64,000 nt of DNA. It comes from Bos javanicus. Taxonomy: Eukaryota; Chordata; Mammalia; Artiodactyla; Bovidae. The position numbers were made by a program, and so were the translations under genes. The notes beneath the pieces are model-generated. The model saw nothing but the letters and a program-made list of their open reading frames with translations, did no database searches and had not been told where the DNA came from. The stretch lies in the NCBI RefSeq assembly GCF_032452875.1, contig NC_083869.1, forward strand, positions 123,944,001 to 124,008,000, written 5' to 3'. Positions 1 to 10,600 of the stretch are shown piece by piece (within the stretch, counting starts at the first letter, position 1; every line of letters starts with the position of its first letter).

Positions 1-275
1 GAGAGTTCTGACAAAACGTGGTCCACTGGAGAAGGGAATGGCAAACCACTTCAGTATTCTTGCCTTGAGAATCCTATGAACAATATGAAAAGGCAAAAAG
101 ATAGGACACTGAAAGATGAAGTCTCCAGATCTGTGGGTGCCCACTATGCTACCAGCAATCAGTGGAGAAATAACTCCAGAAAGACTGAAGAGATGGCGCC
201 AAAGCAAAAACAGCACCCAGTTGTGGATGTGACTGGTGGTGGAAGTAAAGTCCGATGCTGTAAAGAGCGAGTGGT
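1..275 (+). mobile_element. BovB LINE, 5' region fragment
   Basis: The sequence matches the remembered 5' part of the ruminant BovB (RTE-clade) retrotransposon, the stretch before its reverse-transcriptase ORF: a block about one SINE long on 'aatggcaaaccacttcag', then an AAAGGCAAAAAGATAGGA-type run, then 'cagttgtggatgtgactgg'. It is cut by the window start, and homology fades near 275. An 87-codon open frame from 76 is a by-product of the repeat, not a gene. Confidence 0.72.
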
Positions 276-542
276 CCAGGCAGAGGTAACAGCAATGTAT
301 GAAGGGGCCCGTGCTCTGGGCCACCATAAACATGCCTGATGAGCATCTTAGGGCAAACTTCTGTCACACCAGGCACGAATATCTCAGGACTGGTATGTAT
401 TGTCCCCAGCCTCCATGAAAGTGCAGCAGCCCAGATTATTGGTGATGAATAGTGCATGGCCTTGGAATAGGGCTGCCCTACAGGGGCAGCCTACAGGCCA
501 CACAGCCAGTTTCAGCCATCACAGACCACCACCTGCCCCTGA
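276..542. other. No recognisable feature
   Basis: Moderately GC-rich sequence between two repeats. I see no coding signature, splice-framed exon or repeat I can name. Confidence 0.5.
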
Positions 543-817
543 TTTTTTTTTTTTTTTTTTGGCAGTGTTGTGTCTTCATTCCTGCACGCTGGCTTTCTCT
601 GATTGTGGCAAGCTGTGGCTACTCTTCATTGCAGTATGCAGGCTTCTCATTGCATTGGCTTCTCTTGTTGCAGAGCACAGGCTTCAGTACTTGTGGCTGG
701 TGGGCTTAGTGGCCCAGAAGCATGAAGTTGCCCAGAATCTCCCTGGACCAGGGATTGAACCCATGCCCCCTGCATTGACAGGCAGATTCTTAACCACTGC
801 ACCACCAGGGAAGTCCC
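543..817 (-). mobile_element. CHR-2-type tRNA SINE
   Basis: A cetartiodactyl CHR-2 SINE read in reverse. It begins with an 18-base T tract (the reversed A tail), runs through the 'cttctcttgttgcagagcac' core and ends in the reversed tRNA-like head 'accaccagggaagtccc'. It is nearly full length and moderately diverged. Two other copies lie near 55.4 and 61.9 kb, also reversed. Confidence 0.82.
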
Positions 818-844
818 TCCCTCTGTGTGTTTTGTTTTGTTTGC

Positions 845-1440
845 TTTTAAGATTTTAATTTTTAGAGAAGTTTTAGGATTAAAGCAAAATTGAGAGGAAA
901 GCACAGAATTTCCTATATACCCACCACCCCTGCACATGCATAGCCTTCTCCATTATGAAGGTCACTCACCAGAATAGCACTTTTTTTTTTTTTTCACCAA
1001 AAATGAACCAATATTCACAAATCTTTATCACCCAGAGTCCATAGTTAGGTTCACTCTTGGTGTTATACTTTCAACGGGTTTGAACAAATATATAATTACA
1101 TGCAGGGCTTCCCGGGTGGTGCTCCAGCAAAGAGTCTGCCCGCCCGTGCAGGAGACACAAGAGACCTGGGTTCGACCCCTGGTTCAGGAAGCTCTCCCAG
1201 AGAAGGAAATGGCAACCCACTCCAGTACTCTTGCCTGGAAAATCCCATGGACAGAGGAGCCCAGTGTTACTTGCACTGGGTTATTTAACAGTCCATTGGG
1301 TTGCAAAGATCTGACTTCGCATGACTGAGCATTCACTTTTTTAACTTTTTATAATGACTTGTATCTGCCATCATGGCATCATACAGAGTAGTCTCACTGC
1401 CTGAAAAAGCCTCCAGCCACTGGTTTTTAGTCAACACTTT
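845..1440. mobile_element. Old L1 LINE fragment, split by a SINE
   Basis: Matches a remembered 3' segment of ancient mammalian L1 ('gcaaaattgagaggaaagcac', 'ttcactcttggtgttatac', then 'catcatacagagtagtctcac'). The two halves read continuously once the Bov-tA at 1103-1349 is removed. It contains a 14-base T run near 981. I could not fix orientation with confidence. Confidence 0.5.
1103..1349 (+). mobile_element. Bov-tA SINE
   Basis: A tRNA-derived head ('gggcttcccgggtggtgc') is followed by the Bov-A body ('aatggcaacccactccag') and the usual 'gactgagcattcac' end. Flanking copies of a 12-base sequence (tataattacatg at 1091-1102, tataatgacttg at 1350-1361) are the target-site duplication, two mismatches. 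It is inserted into the L1 fragment. Confidence 0.85.
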
Positions 1441-2180
1441 CAGAGTCTTTTTCCATGTCTTTTCCCAAAGTATCTGTCTTATAATTTCACCCTATCTATG
1501 TTGCTGTGTTTGAAGTGAGTTACTTTACATAGCATATTGCTGGATCAGGTGTTCCTTGGAGCCATTGTTTTATTTTGGTTTTGGTCTACTCTGCCAATCT
1601 CTGCCTTTTAATTAGTGTATTTAGTCCATTTAGATTTGTTGATATGTTAGGGCTTAAGGCTGCCATGTTATCTTTTATTTTCTGTTTGTTTTCCTGGTTT
1701 CCTATTCTCTGTATCTCCCTTCCTGTGGGTTACCTGAACCTTTTTTAGGATTCTATATTGATTTATTTAGTGTTTTTGAGTCTACTACTTTGTATAGTTT
1801 TCTTAGTGTTTGCTCTAAGTATTATGAGATATGTTATGAGAGATGTATATAACATTGTACTCTACTGGTATTGATGTTTTACCACTGACAGTTAAGTGTA
1901 GACACCTTACTTCTACTGAGGTCTCTTTACCCTTCACACATTATAAATATCATAGTATTAAATACTTCCCTTACAAATATTGAATACCACAGTAGACGGT
2001 TTTTAACTTTTGCTTCTGCCACAAAATACGATGTAAGAAACTCATGAGAGAAAGGATTGAATATTCTATTTACCCCATCCATCCTGATAATCTTCATTCC
2101 TTTTTGAAGTCCCGAGCCTCCTTCTGCTACCATTTTCTTTCTGTTTAAACAATTCCTTTTAGCCATTTTCTTAGGACACA

Positions 2181-2841
2181 TTGGGCTTCCCTGGCATCCA
2201 GTCTCAATTGCTTCATGGCAAATAGATGGGGAAAAAGTGGAAACAGTGACAGACTTTATTTTCTTGGGCTCCAAAATCACTGCAGATGGTGACTACAGCC
2301 ATGAAATTAAAAGACGCTTGCTCCTTGGAAGGAGAGCTATGACAAAACTAGACAGAGTTTTAAAAAGCAGAGACATCACTTTGCTGACAAAGGTTTGTCT
2401 AGTCAAAGCTATGGTTTTTCCAGCAGTCATGTATGGATGTGAGAGTTGGATCATAAAGAAAGCTGAAAAAATTGATGCTTTCGAACTGTGGTGCTGGAGA
2501 AGACTGGAGAGTCCCTTGAACTGCAAGGAGATCAAACCAGTCCATCCTAAAGGAAATCAACCATGAATACTCATTGGAGGGACTGATACTGAAGCTGAAG
2601 TTCAAATACTTTGGCCAACTGATGTGAACAGCTGACCCACTGGAAAAGACCCTGATGCTGGGAAAGACTGAGGTCAGGAGGAGAAGGAGGTGACAGAGGA
2701 TGAGATGGTTGGATGGCATCACTGACTCAATGGACATGAGTTTGAGCAAACTCCAAGAGATAATAGAGGACAGGGAAGACTGGTGTGCTGCACTCTATGG
2801 GGTCACAGATTCAGACACAGCTTAGTGTCTGAACAACAACA
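2181..2841 (+). mobile_element. BovB LINE, 5'-truncated 3' end
   Basis: Sense BovB covering the C-terminal end of its reverse-transcriptase ORF. A 109-codon open frame from 2237 reads TVTDFIFLGSKITADGDYSH and continues to a cysteine/tryptophan-rich end; the remaining ORF is shifted and stopped. The perfect 8-base repeat aggacaca at 2173-2180 and 2842-2849 is the target-site duplication. The host is the antisense L1. Confidence 0.88.
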
Positions 2842-3348
2842 AGGACACAATTGCTAGCAATAAATTCTCTTAGCTCTTCTTCATCTGAAATGTCTTTCCT
2901 TTCCCCTAATTCTTGAAGGATATTTTCACCAGACATAGAATTCATGGATGACAGTTCTTTTCTTTCTGTTTCTGAAAAACTTTTGCACCACTTAATTTGA
3001 GTCTCCACAGTTTTAAAAGAAATAGCCACTGTCATTCAACCTAATGTAACTTATAAGTAACAGTTTCTTTCTGGATGCTTTTAAGATTTTTTTCACTGTG
3101 TCTTTAGTTTTTGAACATTTAATTATGATGTGACTTGGCATCAATTTCTCCGAGCTTATCCTTTTTGGGATTGGCTCAGCTTCTTGAATCTGTAGGTATA
3201 TGTGTTTCATTAAATTGGGGCAGTTTTAGCCATTATTAGCCATTATCAAATACATTTTTAGTGCCACTCTTTCTCCTTCTGAAACTAATGATATCACTGC
3301 TAGTTCTTTTGCTGTTGTTCCTCTGGTCTTTGAAACTTTGGTTTGGGT

Positions 3349-3376
3349 TGTTTTGTTTTGTTTTGTTTTGTTTCAG
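3349..3376. repeat. (TTTTG)n microsatellite
   Basis: Five near-perfect TTTTG units within the L1 remnant. Confidence 0.85.
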
Positions 3377-3461
3377 TCTGTATTCTCCCTATTGTTCAGA
3401 TTGGGTAAACTTGCTGCTCTGGCCTCATGTTCACTGATTCTATCCTCTATCATCTTTACTG

Positions 3462-4452
3462 TATATTGTCACCTTTACTTAGTTACACCTTTACTGTATA
3501 TTATATTTTGTTACACCTTTACTGTATACACTTTACTGTATATTGTCAGGCTGTATATTGTCACCCTGCTTATGTAACTTATATGCAGAGTACATCGTGC
3601 GAAATGCCGGCTGGATGAAGCACAAGCTGGAATCAAGATTGCTGGGAGAAATATCAATAACCTCAGATAAGCAGATGACGCCACCCTTATGGTAGAAAGC
3701 AAAGAGAAACTGAAGAGTCTCTTGATATAAATGAAAGAGGAGAGTGAAAAAGCTGGCTTGAAACTCAACATTCAAAGAACGAAGATCATGGCATCCGGTC
3801 CAATCACTTCATGGCAAACAGATGGGGAGACAACAGAAAACAGTGACAGGCTTTTTTTTCTTGGGCTCCAAAATCACTGCAGATGGTGACTGCAGCCATG
3901 AAATTAAAAGACGCTTGCTCCTTGGAAGAAAAGCTATGACCAACCTAGACAGCTTATTAAAAAGCAGAGACATTACTTTGCCAACAAAGATCCGTCTAGC
4001 CAAATCTATGGTTTCTCCAGTAGTCATATATGGATGTGAAAGCTAGACCATAAAGAAAGCTGAGCACTGAAGAATTGATGCTTTTGAACTGTGGTGTTGG
4101 AGAAGACTCTTGAGAGTCCCTTGGACTGCAAGGAGATCAAGTCAGTCAATCCTAAAGGAAATCAATCCTAAGTATTCATTGGAAGGACTGTTGCTGAAGC
4201 TAAAGCTCCAATACTTCAGCCACCTGATGGAAAGAACTGACTCATTGGAAAAGACCCTGATGCTGGGAAAGATTGAAGGCAGGAGGAGAAGGGGATGACA
4301 GAGGATGAGATGGTTGGATGGCATCACCGACTCTATGGACATGAGTTTGAGCAAGCTCCAGAGCTGGTGATGGACAGGGAAACCTTACATGCTGCAGTCC
4401 ATGGGGTCACAAAGAGTCGGACACAGTTGAGCAACTGAACTGAACTGAACTG
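3462..4452 (+). mobile_element. BovB LINE with a scrambled 5' junction
   Basis: From about 3549 this is normal sense BovB, from the 'ggctgtatattgtcaccctg' part of the RT region to the 'gagcaactgaactgaact' 3' end. The RT frame is broken; for example the YADD site near 3667 reads as a stop followed by ADD. The bases 3462-3548 are tandem partial copies of TTACTGTATA-like sequence resembling the first BovB bases. The target-site duplication atcatctttaYtg (3449-3461 and 4453-4465) places that scrambled part inside the insertion. Confidence 0.85.
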
Positions 4453-5760
4453 ATCATCTTTATTGTCAATGTCAAGCCATTCATTGAGTTTTTATTTTGG
4501 TCATTGTATATTTTAGTACCATAATTTCCATGTGATTCTTTTTATAACATATTTCTTCACTGGGGTGTTTTTCATGTTTCCAGATAATTCATAATTGCTT
4601 GCTCAATCATTTTGGGGATGCCTGCTTTAAAGTCCTTGTCAGACTACTCCAACATTTGATCCATCCTAATGTTGGCATCTGTTGATTATCTTTTTCATTC
4701 AAGTTGTGATTTCCCTGGTTCTTGTTGTGACCAGTAAATTTTTTTGTGTCCTGGACATTTTGGATATTATAAGACTCTGGATTCTATTTAATCTTTTTTT
4801 TTTTTTTTTTTGGCAGCAGTTATAGCAAGAGGCCAAATCGGGGTGTGTGCGCAGCTCTCCCTAGCATGCCTGCAAAAATAGGACACCAACTCTACTCTCT
4901 TGTTGCTGCTGAATTGGGAGGCTAAGCTCAGCTTCCCACTGTGCCCTACTGGCACCAGGGACAGGGGAAGCCGAGGCCTGACTCACAGCACTTTGTTGTT
5001 GCAGGTGGAGGCAGGAGCTGAGCTCCCCACTGGGGCTTGCTGACACCAAGGGAGGGGAAGGAGGGAAGCAGAGTGCCCACTAGCCCTGCCACCACCACCT
5101 CATTCTGCCTCATTGATGCCAGGTGGGGCACAGACTCTTCTCTTTGGGTCGCACTGGTGCCAGAGAGATGGTGGATGGGGCCGTTGAGTTTGAATAGCTG
5201 TATGTTCTATCACCATAAGTCCCATGCTGCCAGTCGGAAGTGGAGGCTTAGCTCATGGCTAGACCCATCTGACACTTCTCTGGCAGGGGACTCAGGGCAT
5301 CTCTGCTTGTTTGCAAAGTGGGTCATGTTGGGGAGGGGGTTGAGGGGTAGTGAGGACATCAGCTTCCTGCTCAATCTCACCGAAAATGCAGAGTGGGGGT
5401 TGGCAGAAGAGTAGCTTTTCTGTTGCTTTTTGATTAGAGTAACGCAGATTTTGACAAAAAGATTTTCTGTTATGAAGCCACTCCCTTCTCAGTCCTTTGG
5501 CTAGAGTGGCAGTTTTCCCTTGGAGCTTTTCTAGTCTGTGTCTGTTTGTGGCTCTGGGTTGGAGGCTTCGGCAGCCCTCTGTTGGGATATATGAGAGGCA
5601 GTAGGGAAACAGTCAAGCTCTGAAATTCCCAAGGCAGGCTATCTTCTTCTTTCCATCTTTTAAAGTCTTCCCATGCCTGTTAGGTTATGTCCAGGGTTAT
5701 TAGTTGTAAGTGGGAAGACCTGGGAAGCCTGGGGCTACTTCATCTTGGAAGAAATGGAAG

Positions 5761-6119
5761 TTCCATCCTTGAGATATGTGTTGTCACACTTAGACAGGAT
5801 CACAGAAGATCTCCCAAAGCCCTACAATAGGTTAGCCCCCTTACATGTTTCCATGGCAACCCATGGGCTTCCTGTGTGGCACCATCAATTGCATGTGTGC
5901 ATATATATGTGTGTGGTGGAGGTGGGGGGGGAGTCTTCAACTAATATCCATTCCCATTCTTCCACTTTATCAATAGAGCCCACACAGGTCCAAGGACAGG
6001 GACAGGTCCTGCTCATTGAGGTGTCCTCTGTGCAGAGAACAGAGCCTGAAAGGGAAATAGAGAGATGCACTGAAACACAGAGATTCAGGTGACAGGGACT
6101 CCCTTAGATAGAAGCTCAG
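5761..6119. other. Single-copy sequence, no gene seen
   Basis: No recognisable repeat apart from a short TA/TG stretch near 5902-5920 and a G run near 5924. The open frames here show no family resemblance. Confidence 0.45.
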
Positions 6120-6340
6120 AAAAGGCCTCTATGAGGTGGTGACATTTATGCGAAGATCAGAAATACACAACACAGCCATGCAAGTGAAACCCTGAGCTTC
6201 CCCATTGACAAAGCCTTGTGGTAGGAATGAGTTTGACATACTCCCAGAGCAGCAAAGAGGCCAATGGCTGTAAACTGACCTAAGGAAACAGATCATGTAG
6301 GTCTTTGGAGGCCAGTAGAGGAGGAGGAGGAGAGGTCATT
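6120..6340 (+). repeat. Ancient mammal-wide interspersed repeat, family A
   Basis: A decayed copy of an old repeat recurring in this window (12.6, 23.1, 25.5-26.5, 39.5, 51.2 and 54.7 kb). Shared landmarks are 'gaggtggtgacattt', a GGCCAGTGTGG-like block and an ATCATGTAGG...GGAGGCCA block. I recognise the pattern but cannot name the family safely. Confidence 0.4.
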
Positions 6341-7139
6341 AAAGGATCAGAGGAGGGATAAGGGGTCACGATTTGACTTGGGTCTCAGGGGTGAGCTCCT
6401 CTGTATATTGTGATCTACAGGAACATAACAGGCACCCAGAGCAGAGGCTGCTGAAACCCTGGATGAGAGATGGGATGCAAGAGGTGGGGGTGAGCTAAGG
6501 TAAGAGAGGAAGCTCCAGGGTGGCTGGATCTGTGAATGAACAACTTTCATTCACATGTGAGCACGTGAGGGATGAAAATGGGACAGAGTACAGAAAGCAT
6601 CAGACATATGGTAGGCGCCTCTCATGAAAAGCTCATTTCTACTCCTCTCAGCTCAAGGCTTTCACCCCACCCCAGGGGCCTCTGCAGCCAGCAGAGTCTA
6701 TGCAGGCAACTCCAGCTCTGAAGATGCTGGCAGCTGGCTCCTACAGAAGCCAATGTTATTTCTGCACCTTTGGTCTGTGACTTGTGGTGGCAAGTGCCAC
6801 TTGGAGCCCAATTGTTCCGTCCCCTTGCATTCCAACACTGGGGACCCCTCCCCAGGAGCACCTCCCCCAGTGTCTCACCTACTCAATCCAGCCCACCTCA
6901 CCAGTCAATCTGCCAGAAATCTGGCACATCATCCGGGTGCTGCGACCAGGATCTTAGTTCGAATGTAACATGGCATCTCATGGGTTTTGAAGCCTGCTCT
7001 GAGTCTGGAATCTCCACTGAGAATCATAGAGACAACAAGTATGAGCACTGGGACCCCAGGCATCACGCACTCCAGCCCCTGCAACTTACATATGGGGAAG
7101 TTGAGTCTCACGAGGGCAAAGTTCCTGAGGCTTAGTCGT
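6341..7139. other. Single-copy sequence, no gene seen
   Basis: Purine-rich then mixed sequence. Open frames on both strands at 6622-7135 lack splice-site framing or recognisable protein motifs. Confidence 0.45.
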
Positions 7140-7268
7140 TAAGAATACTCTAGGGTCAGGTAGATTTGGGATTCACATTCTCACTCTGCCACTTCATTGT
7201 TGAGATCCTGGGCAAGAGACTTTCCTTCTCTCTTGGTTTCCTCATCTGTAAAATGTGATAATACTCAT
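7140..7268 (+). repeat. MIR SINE
   Basis: The MIR core is clear: 'cactctgccacttcattg', 'ctgggcaagagactttcc' and 'tttcctcatctgtaaaatg' in the right order. Confidence 0.8.
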
Positions 7269-7990
7269 AGCCAGCACTCACTCTGTGCCAGGCACTATTT
7301 CAAGCCATACATATACATGATCTCCTCTTTCAGTCCTGAGCAAGTCCATGAGGCAGGTCCCCGGCTTACTCACTCCATCCTGCATGAGGAAACTGAGGCA
7401 CAGCAAGCTTACGGAATGCCACGAAGAGTTACTCAGCCAGGAAATGCAGTTCAGTTCAGTACATCGCTCAGTCGTGTCTGACTCTTTGCCACCCCATGGA
7501 CTGCAGCATGCGAGGCCTCCCTGTCCATCACCAACTCCCAGAGTTTATGCAAACAAACGTCCATTGAGTCTGCGATGCCATCCAACCATCTCATCCTCTG
7601 TTGTTCCCTTCTCCTCCTGCCTTCAATCTTTCCCAGCATCAGGGTCTTTTCCAATGAGTCAATTCTTTCCATCAGGTGGCCAAAGTATTGGAGCTTCAGC
7701 TTCAGCATCAGTCTTTCCAATGAGTATTCAGGACTGATTTCCTTTAGGGTGGACTGGTTGGATCTCCTTGTAGTCCAAGGGACTCTCAAGAGCCTTCTCC
7801 AACACCACAGTTCAAAAGCATCAATTCTTTGGTGCTCAGCCTTCTTTATGGTCCAGCTCTCATATCCATACATGACTACTGGAGAAACCACAGCTTGGAC
7901 TAGACAGACCTTTGCAGAGTGATGGAGCCAGGTTCAAATCCAGCAGGCCTGGCCTTCAGGTCTGTGCTCCCAGCCCTGATGCTCTCCTAT
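7269..7990 (-). repeat. MIR SINE split by a BovB
   Basis: Reverse MIR: 'ctctgtgccaggcactat', 'gaggaaactgaggcacag', then, after a 463-bp BovB is removed, 'gagccaggttcaaatccagc' at 7923-7942. The continuity across the insertion shows the MIR was there first. Confidence 0.78.
7450..7912 (-). mobile_element. BovB LINE 3' fragment
   Basis: Antisense BovB end, from 'ttcagttcagtacatcgctc' to the 'cagcttggactagacagacc' segment. Its minus-strand frame encodes the usual RT C-terminal block (146 codons, ending ...AKSQTRLSD). A short repeat, tgcag, flanks it. It lies inside the reverse MIR. Confidence 0.9.
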
Positions 7991-8019
7991 CTCCAGTACA
8001 TCCTTGAAGATGGCCTTGA

Positions 8020-8092
8020 AGATTACTTGACAAATGCCTGTAAAGGCTGAGCACAGTCCCCAGCACACAGCACTCAATAAATGCTGGCTGAG
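8020..8092 (+). repeat. MIR SINE 3' end
   Basis: The typical MIR tail: 'cagcacacagcactcaataa' followed by 'atgctgg'. It is cut at its right edge by the BovB insertion at 8097. Confidence 0.7.
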
Positions 8093-8096
8093 GGTC

Positions 8097-9207
8097 CAGA
8101 AAAACATCTATTTCTGCTTTATTGACTATGCCAAAGCCTTTGAATGTGTGGATCACAATAGACTGTGGAAAATTCTGAAAGAGATGGGAATACCAGACCA
8201 CCTGACCTGCCTCTTGAGAAACCTATATGCAGGTCAGGAAGCAACAGTTAGAACTGGACATGGAACAACAGACTGGTTCCAAATAGGAAAAGGAGTACGT
8301 CAAGGCTGTATATTGTCACCCTGCTTATTTAACTTATATGCAGAGTACATCATGAGAAACGCTGAGCTGGAAGAAGCACAAGCTGGAATCAAGATTGCTG
8401 GGAGAAATATCAATAACTTCAGATATGCAGATGACACCACCCTTATGGCAGAAAGTGAAGAGGAACTAAAAAGCCTCTTGATGAAAGTGAAAGAGGAGAG
8501 TGAAAAAGTTGGCTTAAAGCTCAACATTCAGAAAACTAAGATCATGGCATCTGGTCCCATCACTTCATGGGAAATAGATGGGGAAACAGTGGAAACAGTG
8601 TCAGACTTTATTTTGGGGGCTCCAAAATCAGTGCAGATGGTGATTGCAGCCATGAAATTAAAAGACGCTTACTCCTTGGAAGGAAAGTTATGACCAACCT
8701 AGATAGCATATTCAAAAGCAGAGACATTACTTTGTCAACAAAGGTCCGTCTAGTCAAGGCTATGGTTTTTCCAGTAGTCATGTATGGATGTGAGAGTTAG
8801 ACTGCGAAGGAAGCTGAGCACTGAAGAATTGATGCTTTTGAACCATGGTGTTGGAGAAGACTCTTCAGAGTCCCTTGGACTGCAAGGAGATCCAACCAGT
8901 CCATCCTAAAGGAGATCAGTTCTGGGTGTTCATTGGAAGGAATGATGCTGAGGCTGAAACTCCAGTACTTTGGCCACCTTATGCGAAGAGTTGACTCATT
9001 GGAAAAGACTCTGATGCTGGGAGGGATTGGGGGCAGGAGGAGAAGGGGACGACAGAGGATGAGATGGCTGGTTGGCATCACCGACTCGATGGACATGAGT
9101 TTGAGTGAACTCTGGGAGTTGGTGATGGACAGGGAGGCCTGGCGCGCTGTGATTCATGGGGTCGCAAAGAGTCGGACATGACTGAACGACTGAACTGAAC
9201 TGAACTG
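8097..9207 (+). mobile_element. BovB LINE, longest RT-bearing copy
   Basis: A 5'-truncated but long BovB covering RT domain to 3' end ('gactgaactgaactgaactg'). The 9-base repeat ctgagggtc at 8088-8096 and 9205-9213 is a clean target-site duplication, partly overlapping the element's own CTGA tail. The host is a MIR tail. The RT remnant is described separately. Confidence 0.92.
8104..9180 (+). pseudogene. BovB reverse transcriptase remnant
   Basis: Remnant of the RTE-clade RT that copies BovB RNA at the nicked target. The open frame runs from the FIDYAKAFECVDHNRLW block through GVRQGCILSPCLFNLYAEYI to the catalytic YADD box (tat gca gat gac, 8424-8435), so the palm motifs are still readable. 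A small deletion near 8615 shifts the frame. The next segment stops at a tryptophan codon changed to TAG near 8799, and another stop follows at 8821. The C-terminal block (8933-9180) is open again. The endonuclease part is absent through 5' truncation, so it cannot act on its own. Confidence 0.88.
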
Positions 9208-9213
9208 AGGGTC

Positions 9214-9999
9214 AGTCACCTGCCCTGCACAGTGGGGAGACAGGGAGAGCTGACCCAAACAGAGCTGGGAGGGACTTCCACTCCCCTGGTAAGGTTGGAG
9301 GTGTGATCTGCAGAAGAGAGCCAACTGTAGAAACTCGAGGGCCACGGGAGCCCAAGGTGGGGCTTTGGAGACAGAGGAGGGAACAGCATATGGAAAGGCC
9401 TGGTGGTGAGGAGGGCAGGCCTGGCCCGGGGTCCAGAGAGAAGCAAGGTGAGCCATTGCAGGCCCCAAGGAGTCCAGGAAGGAGCACAGTGAGACCTGAG
9501 GCCTTTTCAGACTCTGCGGCAAACAGGGATTAGATGGGGAGAGGGTTGAGCCTAGAGTCAGGGGAGGCTGGTGAGCAGCTGCTGGGTGGGGGCTGGGCTC
9601 ACAGGCAAGTCCTCACTTCCCTACATTTCAGGGGCAGGGGACTTTCACAAGAAGAGTAGGGATGTCCCTCACTCCCCTCTGATGATTGCTCGGGATGGCG
9701 GACAGCGATTTCTCAGACTCTGGAGCTGCCAGGCTGTGGTGAGCCAGTCTCCCTTCTTCCCCATCTTGCCCACACCCCGTCTCCTCTCCCTCCAAAGCTG
9801 TTCCAGGCTGATCCAGTGCATTAAAAAAGTTGAAACAGCCACACTACTGAAGCCTCTGGCTCATTATCAGGCAGCTAGAGAGGCTGGGGGACCACCAGGG
9901 AGGGACTGGACAGGTTGGGGAAGGGAGGCAGCAGAGCCTGGGTGATGATAACCATTTGCATGCACTTTCTGCTGAGTTCTGTGTATTCTGATCAGTACT
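9214..9999. other. Single-copy sequence, no gene seen
   Basis: GC-rich. One exon-like segment (9632-9738) has 'ctacatttcag' before it and GTGAGC after it and is open in one frame, but the peptide resembles nothing I know. I do not call it a gene. Confidence 0.4.
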
Positions 10000-10009
10000 C
10001 AGACATCCT

Positions 10010-10223
10010 GGGCTTCCCTGGTGGCTCAGTGGTAAAGAATCTGTCTGCAGTGCAGCAGATACCTGTTCGATCGCTGGATGGGGAATATCCCCTGGAGAAG
10101 AAAATGGCAACCCACTCCAGTATTCTTGCCTGGGAAATTCCATGGAGAGAGGAGCCTGGCAGGCTACAGTCCATGGGGTCACAAAAGAGCTGGACACAAC
10201 TTGGCAACTTAACAACAACAACA
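10010..10223 (+). mobile_element. Bov-tA SINE
   Basis: Full structure: 'gggcttccctggtggctcag' head, Bov-A body, AACAACAACA tail. The perfect 10-base target-site duplication cagacatcct lies at 10000-10009 and 10224-10233. Confidence 0.93.
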
Positions 10224-10314
10224 CAGACATCCTAGGCTTTTTTTTAATCACTGACAATCCCATTGGATCTGCACCACCTGTGTCTCTGTGCTGTTATTAC
10301 AATGGGCCCTGTTT

Positions 10315-10600
10315 CAGTCTGCAGCGGGGGGTACAGAGAGGGGTGATGACTTCCTCAAGGTCACACAGTTGCAGGTAGCAAGCCCGGCCCCCATACCAGC
10401 AGCCCACATGGATGGAGCTCCTCTTGTGTGCCCAGCTATTACCCACAGTACAGGTGGGATGCTGGCAACCCTACCAGGCAGGCAGCGTTATCATCTCATT
10501 TTACAGACAAAGACACCAAGGCACAGAGAGGTCAAGGTACTTGCCTGAAGTCACACAGCTCCATGTTCTTACCCTCAAACCCTGTTCCTTCTGCACTGAG
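10315..10600 (-). repeat. Two reverse MIR SINE fragments
   Basis: The first (about 10315-10395) has 'cctcaaggtcacacagttgc'. The second (about 10410-10600) has 'ctcattttacagacaaagac' and 'ggcacagagaggtcaagg'. They are head-to-tail reverse MIR copies. Confidence 0.7.

Larger units (their letters stand above)
1450..5760 (-). mobile_element. Ancient L1 LINE, antisense, broken by insertions
   Basis: A long AT-rich remnant of an old L1 in reverse. The stretch near 1500-1660 is the complement of the start of L1 ORF2: translated on the minus strand it resembles the LNVNGLNTPIKRQRL block, heavily mutated. Sequence at 2850-3450 and 4455-5600 continues the same kind of element. Two BovB copies (2181-2841, 3462-4452) interrupt it. 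No usable ORF remains. The 4800-5760 part is GC-richer and least certain. Confidence 0.55.

Noticed and set aside
9632..9738. Exon-like segment with acceptor and GTGAGC donor
   Set aside because: No recognisable peptide and no partner exon; splice-like signals are common by chance.
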